This document shows positions 24,895 through 38,241 of a DNA stretch of 64,000 bases, in pieces; position 1 is the stretch's first letter, and each line of letters opens with the position of its first letter. The translations under genes and the position numbers were made by a program. Below the pieces are notes generated by a model. It made no database searches. It was not told the DNA's origin and was given only the letters and a program-made list of their open reading frames with translations. Source of the stretch: Anthoceros angustus. Its lineage: Eukaryota; Streptophyta; Anthocerotopsida; Anthocerotales; Anthocerotaceae. Location of the stretch: NCBI GenBank assembly GCA_010909165.1, contig VJWM01000007.1:682001-746000 (forward strand), in the 5' to 3' direction.

Positions 24895-25560
24895 CTGCCT
24901 CGCTAACTGCCCACCTAAATTGAGGCACCGTACCTCCATGAGCCCGAGCCCACTCCCGCGCCGCCCGCCCGCCCGCGGCGGGCACCTCCGCGCCCGCCCG
25001 CCCGCGCCCGCTCCGCGCCGCCCACTCCCACTCCCGCGCCGCCCACTCCCACTCCCGCGCCGCCCGCGCCCGGCCGCGCCCGGCCGCGCCCGCCCGCCCG
25101 CGGCGGGCACCTCCGCGCCGCCCGCCACGCACTGCCCCTAGCATCGCCACGCTCAGACACTGCAACCCCGCACCACATTCGCGCCCCGGTCGCACCATGC
25201 CCGCCTGCACTGCACGGCGCCCTCTTCGCACCCACTCCCACTCCCGCGCGCCTGCGCACTGCGCCGAGCCCACTCCCACTCCCGGTCCCGGTCCCAGCGC
25301 CGCCCACTCCCGCGCGCCGCGCCCGCCGCCCGCCTCACCGTCGCTCCCGCACCGCCCACTCCTCCCGCCGCTCCGCGCCCGCCCCGCAGGCATCTCCCCG
25401 CCCGCGCCGGGCACCTCCGCTTCGCGCCGCGCGCCTGCCCGCCCGCTCCGCGCCGCGCCGCCCGCGCCCGGCCGCGCCGCGCACCACTCATGAAGCGCCG
25501 GCGCGCCGCGCCGCGCTCCCTCATCGCCCGCGCCGCCTCCCGCCTCCCTCCTCATCGCCG
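24895..25560. other. Very GC-rich low-complexity block
   Basis: About 650 bp are made of C- and G-rich strings (CCGCCCGCCCGCG, CCCACTCCCACTCCCGCG repeats). Long open frames on both strands (for example 25630-24743) encode only Ala/Gly/Arg or Pro/Arg mixtures, as expected from composition. It abuts the 5' side of the LINE and ends abruptly at ~25560, where AT-richer sequence begins. Confidence 0.75.
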
Positions 25561-26073
25561 CCGCCTTCACCGCCTCCAAATGATTCGTATAAATGTCAAT
25601 CCCAGCAACATCTAGTCCTACATATTCCAAGAATGAATGAGCAAGTCTTACACTTTACCCCTCCTTACCTAACATATCAAAATAGGATGCTTAGCATGTC
25701 ACTTTAGCATTAGGTCCAGACATGAAGAAAAATAATTCAACGCGCGCGATGGCAGAAAGCCCAAGAGAGTCGGCTAGGCGGACAATTGTTGAACTTACGC
25801 ATTGAGAGCTAGTACTCTGAACACTAAATCTTTAAACCTTCTTATTTGCAATCCAATGTGATGAATTTGTGAATGAGAAACGTGGTTTATCGTGTGTAGG
25901 GTCCGTTGTGATTGACTTTGGAATTCACACCCTTGCAATTTGCAAAGGATCTTTTTGCATTATAATTTTGAAGTTTGCCACAAACATATGATTGCACAAT
26001 ATATGTGCAATCCTTTTCAGCAGCTTTTATATCCATAATTATGCGCACAATCGCTATACTAGAAATTAAGCAA

Positions 26074-26720
26074 GCAAGGGGCCCCGACTTAAGTTGGGCA
26101 CTGTATACATGGAAGGAAGCTACATAGTTTCTGCCAAATGCAAACGGCGCAGTAGCGTGCGCTAGGGGTGATGGAGCACCAAGGGTAAGAGGTTGGCATT
26201 TCGAAGGGGCCCGACTTCAGTTGGGCGCTATTCACGTGGAGGGCAGCTGCATGGTTTCCGCCGACAAACAAGCGGAGAAGTCGAACGCGCTGGAGGTGGT
26301 GACGCACCAAGGGTAGGATGTGGGCGTTTGGAGGCGACCCGGACTGAAGTTGCACGCTATAAACGTGGAGGGGAGCTGCATGGTTTCTGTAAACAAGTAA
26401 TCGGAGAAGTAGAGCGCACTGGGATTGGTAAGGCACCAGGGGTGGGAGGTCTACAGGCGTTTCAGGGGGGCCCCAACTTAAGTTGAGTGTCATAAACGTG
26501 GAGGGGAGACGTATGGTTTTCGCCGACACGCAAGTGGAGGAGTAGTGTATGCTGGGGGTGGTAGGGCAGCAAGGGTGCGAGGTTGGCATTTCGGGGGGCC
26601 CGTAGCGAGCACTACATCGGGTGATGTAGTGTCCGCTGGGGGTGGTGGAGCACCAAGGGTGGGGAGGTTGGACTTAAGTTTAGTGGTACATATATGTAGG
26701 GGAGCTCCATGGTTTTTATG
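26074..26720. repeat. Satellite-like tandem repeat, ~130-bp unit, about five copies
   Basis: Units begin near 26074, 26204, 26330, 26463 and 26594. Each has a 'GGGGCCCGACTTAAGTTGGG' start, 'CACGTGGAGGGGAGCTGCAT' then 'GGTTTCCGCC', and 'GGTGGAGCACCAAGGGT' at the end. The last unit is rearranged. A 166-aa frame on the minus strand (26589-26089) only mirrors the repeat, with ~43-residue periods. Confidence 0.85.
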
Positions 26721-28220
26721 GGGAAAACTTGCTCAAAAAGCTCTTTTCGAAATGTTATCCAACATGGGACCAAAAAACAAGTGTTCATACGCCTATTGAG
26801 AAAGCCTCCCCCTGGCGGTCCCGAAAACTGGAGAGTTGCAAAGCTCTAGAGGCCAAGTCTCTTGCCTGCTTCTATTAAACTTAGGAACACACGTAGACAT
26901 CTCGTGATCATAAGCCATAGAAAATATTCTCTAAAACAACCAAAAAAATCACAAAAGAAAAGAGAAATAACACTTTGTGAAATTCTTTGTTGTTAATGGT
27001 GCAATATTTAGTACTAGTTTATTTAGGCATCAACGGTTTTCCTCTGAAGGTACTCTTATACAATCTATTACTGATCACTTGCTGTTGCGCACTAAGCTAC
27101 TACAATTCCTTGTCATGCGAATGCAAGTATTTCACCTGATTTGTGGCCTCTCAACTTATGGGCCTAGGGCTAAAGCACAAGCACTTGACCATGTATACGC
27201 TAATTAATAGCTGGTACCACTATTTGCGCACCCCAAAGGTTCAAATCAGCTTCTCACTTCTTGCAGCATCCTTACTATTGTGGATGCAATTTTAGACTCT
27301 TTTGAAATTCACGCAACTTGAAGATATTTTTCTGGCACATATTTTGCACTCTACTTGGTGATCGATTTTGTATGGCTCAAAGGTTGGTTGCGTGCGCATT
27401 GCTTCCATGTTTTGAGACATGTTGAAAAGCAAAAACTTTGGTATTTGGGTAAAACACATGTCTTGGATAAACTCCGAACAAACGATGGGCTTTTATTGCT
27501 TTCGAATCACCTAGCTGCTCTAGCAGACTAGATGAAACCACCAATACCACAAAATATTCTCCATGCATCTTCCATGTACGGAAGTGTGCATTAAAAAGAT
27601 TAAGTGATCCTAATTTTTCACCCGGTTGGAAAGAGGTACATGAATTTTTATACGCATTGGATTGAGTAATAAATAAACTCAGCTGATAAAGTATCCTCCC
27701 TAAAATTCCAGTAGACGGTAGAACTTCGTCTTCCCAGAACTCATGAGAATATTTAAACAACATAAACTTAAACATAGATGGTTGACCAATGGACATGAAT
27801 ATGTTTTTTCTTACCTATTTTAAAGGAATTGGACCCTTGGAGTCTAAGAGGGATATAAAAACCTACTTGGAATTGAAACCTTTATGTTTTAGATCATGGA
27901 GTCCGGGCAATCAATCTTCCCATTAAGATACACTCCATTCTAGTGGTTAATATTACATGTTGCTATGAGGCAATACTTTCACACGGTGAAAAACTCCCTC
28001 ATTGATGCTATGGCCTTTTGTCTTAAGAAAGCCTATACGCATGTAAAATCGAATGATAGCAAACCCAAAACCTTCATAAGAATGTTGATCCATGTAATGT
28101 TGTCCTTATTGCAAAGATAATGGCATATGCATAGGTTTGCAGTGGTTGGTTAGCATAGGTCGAAATCAAAATGAATATTAGCCCAAGGAAATGTGAAAGT
28201 TTTCCTTTCATCGTGTTCGC

Positions 28221-28440
28221 GTCTTAGCTCCCCACATTAAGCTCCTCACGAGTAAGCTCCTTGCATCTAAGCTCCTCGCATGTAAGCTCTTCGCGCGTAA
28301 GCTCCTCGCGTGTAAGCTCATCGCGTGTAAGCTCCTCTTGTGTAAGCTCCTTGCGTCTAAGCTCCTCGCGTCTAAGCTCCTTGCATCTAAGCTCCTCGCT
28401 TCTAAGCTCCTTGCATCTAAGCTTCTCGCGTCTGAGCAAC
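28221..28440. repeat. 15-bp minisatellite, about 14 copies
   Basis: The unit is TAAGCTCCTCGCGTC with single-base variants (TTGCATC, TCGCATG). Because 15 is a multiple of 3 and no stop occurs on the minus strand, it reads as a (T/R)-(R/C)-E-E-L pentapeptide repeat there and as a Ser-rich repeat on the plus strand. Confidence 0.9.
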
Positions 28441-29852
28441 TTTGGACCTTCGTCCCATTTTCATATTGGCCTCTTGAGTGAGTGAGCAGGGTATAGGTGG
28501 AGTTCTAGGCGGATCATCTCTTATAATGGTTGAGACCAAACTTTGAAGGAGCTTTTTCAGCGAATTCGGGGACTTTATAAATATGTCATAGTGTACTTCA
28601 AAGCAGTCGTGCACCAGCTTAACCCTTGAACGACACTACTTATTTTCCATGAAATTCAAGCATTGTGGTTTTTGATTTTCTGTAAGTGCTATGGTTAGAC
28701 ATTAATTTTGAGAAAATAGGGTAGTGCCAAGCTCTACGTGAGCTTTCCAACAAGCCTATGGTTGCCTTCATCGGAGCAAAATTGTAGTTCCGAGCGTGAA
28801 AGGAACCTTGTCGGAGTTTTGGTCAAGATGCTCTTCTTTGGCCTCTTTCGAATTGTTCCAGGCATGGGCTCAAGGGCAAAACATAAGTGGAGATGCAGGA
28901 GGATCACTGCTAATCACCATGGGAAATCCAAGGAAATTTGACACATCGTTCATCAAACACACCGAGAGATACGGCGTGGCCCTTCACAAAATAGACTCGT
29001 CATGGTAGCAAGCTTCTATTCCAACTTTCCAAATCCGGTTCATAAATCTGGGCCCCAAGTGCAAAGAAGAGATCACGCAGTCTGTGCCACACATGCATGC
29101 GAAACTCTTAACAACCGGAGGACACCCGTCTCCGCACCCACCGACCACCGCCCACATCCCTCATCCTGGTCTCCCATAACCAGGATTCTCTCTTTTGCGA
29201 CTTACAGTTCAGCTCACTACGAATCTCGGAGGCGGAGGACACGAGGAGACGCGGAGCCCACGAGGAGCCCATCTACCAACCTCTACCTCTCCTGCACTCC
29301 CCTTGCTCGCTGCACTTGTAGGGTTAGAAGCCGAGTCAAGCGTGTCTCCTGGAAAATGTACAGAAACTCCCAAACAACAAGCAGTGCATTGCACTGCACC
29401 TCCAAGGTGGAGCCGAGAAGTGGTAGCATGCCAGTAGGACCGATAATCTTGGGCAAGAGATAGTTCAATAGTAATGCAATTCTAAAACCGGAATGGCCAG
29501 TCCAGGCTAGTGAAGAGAGTGAGTGGACCCACTAGCTGGGCGGGTCCATGGCACCGGCTAGGTGGCAGGACCACGGCTGGACCATGCCACTCCCCTTGGT
29601 CGTCGCAGTTCAACCCCGCGCTTTGTTTCTTTCCCAGCCGGCAATGCCTTGTCGTTGGTGGCATGGCTCCTCTGGTCTTATATGAGGTGATTCAATTGCA
29701 TTTGAGTTAGCCAATTTTGAAAACCTGGGCATGGGTAAAAGGGCATTTCGTGGTGGGCCAAAAAGAGTGATTCATAGTACAATTCTGAATTTCTATGAAT
29801 TAGTTACGGTAGGAAACGCAAGTCCAAAGTCTGGATCCGAGACTTTTCGTCG

Positions 29853-29955
29853 TTTAGGGTTAACTCTACGAGGGGTTAACTCTATTTATCGTTTAGGGGG
29901 TTAACTCTATTAGGAGTTAACTCTATTTATCGTTTAGGATTAACTCCATTTATCC
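29853..29955. repeat. Short direct repeats of GTTAACTC / TTATCGTTTAGG
   Basis: Four to five copies of 'GGTTAACTCTA', with 'TTTATCGTTTAGG' between them, are arranged irregularly. One TTTAGGG heptamer is embedded, but there is no telomere-like array. Confidence 0.75.
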
Positions 29956-30250
29956 AAACGATAATGCAGATGCCAGATTAAACGCCAGATAGGTAGGTAA
30001 AATGGAATATCCAATAGTCGAAGTTTTGATCAGCTTCAAGGCATCGAAAGGAAAAAGCTCACGGAGAAAACAAAACAAAAGACATATTTTGGAAGCACTT
30101 GGGTGAGAAGAGCAGTAGGGAAATCGACGGAGGTAGGATACATGTGCAATGTTCGAAGTGGTGACATGCGACCATCTTGAGGGACCTTGACGACGGACGA
30201 TGAATTCCAACACCGCTGTCCAGGTGAAGGTAGGTTGGTTGGTCTCCTAC

Positions 30251-30597
30251 TATAAGCAGAGCATTTGCACCGGAAACAAGAAATGCGATGTGGCTTCCTC
30301 CTTCCCCTCGCTCTGGACCTTCGCCCTCCGCGCTCCGCAAGAATCGTGACGGGCTTGCTCCTGGCCGCGTTTCACGAATCACGGTGCACCAGGTTGCTCG
30401 TTGGCGGACGCTGAAAAACAGTAATGTGCGAGCGAAGGTCTTGAGACCAGAAAGGAATCATTCCCACATCATCATGCTGCACATCAACCGTCCTTGCAGC
30501 AAGCAGAGGCGCTGCGAAGGTGCTAGAGAGAAGGCTCCAAGCCTCGTCGTACGACTCGGCCGTTGCCGCCTTCCGCACGATACCTGGTCTAGTAGAC
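30251..30597. other. Upstream region of alanine aminotransferase
   Basis: GC rises again here. No separate gene is supported; ORFs on either strand overlap the next gene's leader. The aminotransferase frame is open back to ~30520 through non-ATG codons. Confidence 0.5.
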
Positions 30598-33541
<2,944 letters not shown>

Positions 33542-33747
33542 CCACGTACATACATACATACTGCAGTTCCTTATTTTTAGACTGAAGGATAAAAATAAGG
33601 GAGATGAAGCCTTCAAAGGAAGTGCCGTGCCATGTAGATTTATCTGTCCACTGTGGCCCCTTTGGATAATAGAACTGGATTTTAACCCTAGAGGGCCTCT
33701 GCGTGCGGTACTGTTATCTGTAGGCATGCAGGTGTGTGGAATTTGCA

Positions 33748-36607
33748 ATGGCTCCTGTCCCTGCCCCGCCCGCTCCTTGCATTTACCATCCAGCTCCGGT
33801 GCTGTTGGGAGGGCTGCTGGGGGCCGCATTGCCTCCTCGGGATCGCCTCCTCTCTGTTGCTAACTCTTTGTTGCTGGAACATGCGTGCACTGGCAGTGGC
33901 AGTGGCTCTCGCCGCGCGAAGGGACTTTTGTTGCACCCCGTTCCGGATCTGTCATTCAGACCCAAGCAGCAGCAGCAGCAGCAGCAGCAGTTGCAACCGC
34001 AGGCGCAGCAGCTGGAGGAGGAGGAGGAGGCAGAACATGGCCAGGCTGACAGTCAGGACAAGGGCGTAGCTCAAGAGGGAACGCAATGCGAAGTGGCTGC
34101 GTGGAAGGATGTCGGCTGTTACGACACTGACGACCTCCAGGTGGGAACCTCCTCTTCCGAAAGCAGCCAGATTTGGAGCTGGCAGGGAAAGCATGGCAGC
34201 CCCGGTGTACAGAGCTCCACAACCCGCAAAGCACGATTGGGAAAGCATGTGCGTCATGGCAGCAAGGGGCAGCTGGACGGCAGCTTGTCCAAGAATGCAA
34301 CGTCCTTGTATTCCTCCGTCGCGCACCTCACAGATGCTGCGGACATCGGTGAGGTGCTGGATTCCTGGGCCGCACCAGCGCCCCTCTGCAGGGCCGACCT
34401 ACTCGGCCTTATCAAGCTCTTGGGGAGAGACGGAGATTGGAGAAAAGCTATCTCCGTTTTCAGCTGGATGCGCGGCCAGGCTCCCAAGTTGATGCCCGAC
34501 GGAGCTGTGATTGCCGTTATGTTCAGGATTTTGGGGAAGGCAGCCCAAGTGGAGACTGCTTCTCAGCTATTCGACAGCCTGAAATTGGACGGCCATTCCC
34601 TCGATGTCTACGTCTACACGTCGCTCATCAGCGTGCACGCTCGCTTCGGCGGCTTCCAGCAGGCCATTGCGCTGTTCGAAAGGATGAAGTCCGAGGGTTG
34701 TTGCCCCAACGTGGTCACTTATAACGTTGTCATGGATGCCTACGGCAAGAAGGGGCAGTCGTGGGACCGCATCCTTGCTCTGTACAACGACATGAAAGTG
34801 GATGGTTTACAGCCAGACATTTATACCTACAACACCATGATCAATGCTTGTAAAACAGGGGGATCCTCAGCAAAAGCGTCACTCTGCGATCAAGCCTCCA
34901 GGTTGTTCCAGGAAATGAAAGCTGTTGGTTGTAAGCCTGACAGCGTGACGTACAATGCACTGCTCGATGTCTACGGCAAGGCAGGCTGGCATGATCAGGC
35001 CACCAGCTTGGTGGAGGAGATGGGGAAGGCTGGCTGTCAGCCCAACGTTGTGACTTTCAACGCAGTCATCGCTGCTTTGGGCAAGGCTGGTCGCTGTGTG
35101 GAGGCTGCAAACATGAAACAGACCATGCTCTCTGCTGGCCTTCAGCCCGACGTTGTCACCTATTCCACTCTCATCTCTGCGTACAGCTGGGCCGGGCAAG
35201 TGTCGCAGGTCTGAATTCAAAGTTTTGTCACTTCTCTCCTGCATGTAAGCGGACTACTATGTGACAGCCACACGGGGTTTGGTCAGTTAGCGAACGTTTA
35301 CTAAAATCTCTAGGGTGCTCTGCCTGTCCTAATGTGAGGTTGTTGCTGTGCAGGCCAGGGAAACATTCTCTGAGATGCAAACGGCCGGCTGCACTCCCAA
35401 TTGTTTCATTTTCAATGCTTTGATCGCCATGTATGGCAAGAAAAAGCTGTTGGGAGAAATGATGGCCATTTTTAAGCAGATGGAGGAATGTGGATGTGAG
35501 CCCGACATTGTAACATGGAATACCCTGCTTGGGGTGTTCGGTAAAAACGAAATGATCACAGAGGTGAAGCAGGTGTTTAAAGACATGAAGCAGTGCGGGT
35601 GCGAGCCAGATAAGGCCACTTTCAACATCCTGATTGATGCCTACGGCAGGTGTGGGTCTTCTGAGCAGGCCTTGCAAATCTACAAAGGGATGCTCATGGT
35701 GGGTTGCAGTGCAGATCAGGCTACATACAACTCCTTGGTGGCTGCTCTGGCGAGGGATGGACGGTGGGAAGAGGTTGAACAGGTTGTAGAGGAGATGGAG
35801 GGAGGAGCATTCAAGCCCAACGACCATACACATGCCTCTGTGTTGCATGCCTACGCCAATGGGGGCCAGCTTATGCGACTGAAAAGTGCTGTCCAAGACT
35901 TGCTCATGGCGACTGCACCTCTCTCTTTCTTATTGTACAAGACGTTGGTACTCATCTATTGCAAGCTGGGCCTGCGCGAGGAGGCAGAATCGCATTATCA
36001 GGCCTTGACCAACTATGGCCACAAACCTGACCTAAACGTATACAATGCAATGATCGGTTTATATGGGAAGCGAGGAATGGTTGACAAGGCCATCGACATG
36101 TTCGGCTGGTTGAAAAGATGTGGTCTAGTTCCTGATCTTGTGACATACAACTGTGTGATGAGCACCTACGGTCGTGAAGGAATGTATAAGCGGGCGGAGG
36201 AGGTGTTGAGAGAAATGCAAGTTGCGGGGGTTAAACCTGATCTTGTTTCTTACAACACTCTCATCTTTTCCTACTGTAAGCACGGGCGGATGGTTGAAGC
36301 TGGTAAACTGTTCCATGAGATGGTCACCGCAGGTCTGCGACCCGACTCCTTCACTTACAACATTTTCGTGAGTAGCTACTCAAATCTGGGCATGTATTCC
36401 GATGCCATGAACGTGATCAGGCATATGAGGAAGAAAGGTTGCAAGCCTACCGAGGTCACTTATATGTCATTGCTGGATGCATATCTTAGACTGGGGAAAT
36501 TGCAAGAAGCAACTCGTATCCTCAAGGTGCTGAGACAATCTGATCCTAATCTTGACCGTACAACTCTTCGGAAAATGGAGGCTCGTTTGAGTAATTACAA
36601 GTTGTGA
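33748..36607 (+). CDS. P-class pentatricopeptide-repeat protein, about 19 motifs, 2 exons
   Basis: Exons are 33748-35208 and 35354-36607, giving 904 residues. The first ~210 residues are Ala/Leu/Ser-rich with few acids at the very start, like a chloroplast transit peptide, then a Gln run of eight or nine (33967-33990) and an acidic patch. About nineteen 35-residue PPRs follow without L/S, E or DYW domains (e.g. VTYNVVMDAYGKKGQ, YTYNTMINACKTG, VTYNALLDVYGKAG, FTYNIFVSSYSNLG). The intron interrupts motif 8. P-class PPRs bind organellar RNA and affect stability, splicing or translation. Layout and wording resemble Arabidopsis At5g02860-type proteins. The ATG used is four codons inside an open frame that starts at GTG. 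Confidence 0.92.
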
Positions 36608-36834
36608 AAACCTTTAGATAGCACTCGCCGTTAACGCCCCGTCACCTGTTGTATATATACACAGTCGCTTGATGAAGGTGGATGACTAAATGGTGTCCAG
36701 GGTGGTGTGCTTGCTGTAGGCTGCCATCTCACCTCCTGGAGGTTTGCACACTTGAAAGGCTGCTGCCTGACATGGTACATCACATCCTGGACCCTCCCCA
36801 ATATAGAGGTTGAATTAGGGATTTCTTCACTTCA

Positions 36835-37821
36835 TTAAAAGAATACCAGGTCGGCTATAGCGTCCATTAGCGCCACAACAAACCGCATCTGAGTATCCTC
36901 ATCGATAACAGAAAACGGCGGCACATGGACGAAAATGGATGCTGTTGAATGGGTTGCGGCATGGCGCAGTGAATGGTAATAATCATAATTGCACACAAAG
37001 CGTCCGGCGTCCTCTGAGGCGGTCACGTCAAATCCCTTCTTCACTAGCGTGTCCACGATGTAACCCACAGGCAGCTTGGTCTGGCAACACAACAAGCACC
37101 CAACCCATAACAAGGCTCAGCTGGGCGTTCCATCTTCAAAGCACATTCACAAGAGGAAAGGGCTGGGGTTCACGTACTTGCAAGGCGTGCGTCAGGGGAC
37201 CATCCTCCGCCACGATGGGGATCCGCTGCACACATGAGACCACACCAGGCTGAGGCTGGCTGAATGGACTAGGCACTCTCACCAGGGGAGCGGAAACAAA
37301 CAGGCTCGGGTTGAAGAGGAGTAAACCTGCGGTTGCCATCCCATCTCGTCCGGGCAACGGAACGTAGCCTCATTCACAGCCCTCCGCTCTACAGCAAACC
37401 TTGCGATCCCACTGTTCACCCCCAAGTGCACCTGGCTCAAGGGCCAGGAAGTTGGTCACACTCAGACCCAGACCCAGTCCCAGTCCCAGTCCCACTCCAG
37501 AATCCGGAACTGCGGATTGATGCAAATTGAATTGCAATTGCAATAAATCAGCCTTACCCAAATCACTCGTCCTATATCCTCGTCGGGCAACACAACGGCG
37601 GAATCGAGCAGGTTGAGGAAGTCGTCGAGAGCGCCCTCCCCAGCTGTCTCCAACACGGTGCAGCTGCCTAGAGTGGCACCGCGCGGCATCCCGCGCTTGG
37701 CAAAGTAATCCTTCATCCGCCCCACAATGACTTCCGTGGGATTGTCAGCCACTCCGTAGAACTTCCTGAATCCCGTGAGATGGAACTTACAATCGCGCCA
37801 GGTCCTGCCATCGGAGCCCAT
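36835..37821 (-). CDS. PCP: Pyrrolidone-carboxylate (pyroglutamyl) peptidase, complete, 4 exons
   Basis: Exons (minus) are 37821-37558, 37431-37327, 37225-37178 and 37080-36835, giving 220 residues. Family text is FHLTGFRKFYGVADNPTEVI, GSCTVLETAGEGAL, VHLGVNSGIARFAVERRAVN, FRCPDEMGWQPQ, LPVGYIVDTLVKKGF, DAGRFVCNYDYYHSLRHA (with the catalytic Cys) and SIFVHVPPFSVIDEDTQM. It removes N-terminal pyroglutamate from peptides and is normally cytosolic. The size matches the ~210-220-residue C15 family. The ATG at 37821 gives the usual MGS-type start; an upstream open stretch begins only at a TTG. It is convergent with the PPR gene (230-bp gap) and divergent from CARM1. Confidence 0.93.
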
Positions 37822-38200
37822 GATGCCGCAGCAGGCCACAACGGGAGTCCGGACGATCAATGTAGTGTCTACTGAGCCGGCCTGAGCCCGGGCCGGGGCC
37901 TTCAAGCTCAGGAGCTGGAGCGTTAAACGGCAGCCGATGGGGTTTTGCAGTCACCCACCATCCACCATCTCCACGCTTTATATGTATTTACAATTATAAT
38001 AATACAGTATACATAAATGTAAGCACGTACAGTGCAGAGTTGCAGCGTACGAAACTGGCTCCGTCTGGATACCATCTCCCCGAGCTTGCCAATGCACGTC
38101 CTAGTAGCGTCACCGCCACAACACAGCAGCGCGCTGCATTTGCCGTCCGTTTCGGACAGTTTTTGAGACAGCCCTCCACCCGCCGGTCTGCTCCTGGCGG

Positions 38201-38226
38201 CTGCTACTGCTGCTGCTGCTGCTGTT
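38201..38226 (+). repeat. (CTG)n microsatellite in the CARM1 leader
   Basis: About eight CTG triplets with one interruption (CTGCTACTG), 15 bp upstream of the CARM1 start codon. Confidence 0.85.
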
Positions 38227-38241
38227 GTTCCCGCCCCCACC

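Larger units (their letters stand above)
25560..30250. other. AT-richer island without recognisable genes
   Basis: The style of the sequence changes at ~25560, with lower GC, few long ORFs and no splice-supported exons. The longest non-repeat frame (27377-27796, minus, 139 aa) matches no family I know. The island holds a ~130-bp satellite, a 15-bp minisatellite and GTTAACTC repeats, annotated separately. It may be old transposon debris. No LTRs, primer-binding site or integrase/RT text were seen. Confidence 0.55.

Noticed and set aside
24743-25630. 295-aa open frame on the minus strand
   Set aside because: Almost only Ala, Gly, Arg and Glu; it follows from the GC-rich composition, and open frames exist on the other strand too.
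26089-26589. 166-aa repeated open frame on the minus strand
   Set aside because: It mirrors the 130-bp satellite; the unit is not a multiple of three, so the apparent repeat changes frame between copies.
27377-27796. 139-aa open frame on the minus strand as a gene
   Set aside because: No family similarity, no splice context, and it lies in a repeat-bearing gene-free island.
26074-28440. CRISPR-like arrays
   Set aside because: The repeats are contiguous without unique spacers, and the window is plant nuclear DNA.
29853-29955. Possible interstitial telomere (TTTAGGG)
   Set aside because: Only one exact heptamer is present; the repeated word is GTTAACTC, not TTTAGGG.
30520-30597. Longer start for alanine aminotransferase
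   Set aside because: The extension starts at GTG; the first in-frame ATG (30598) gives a typical mitochondrial presequence.
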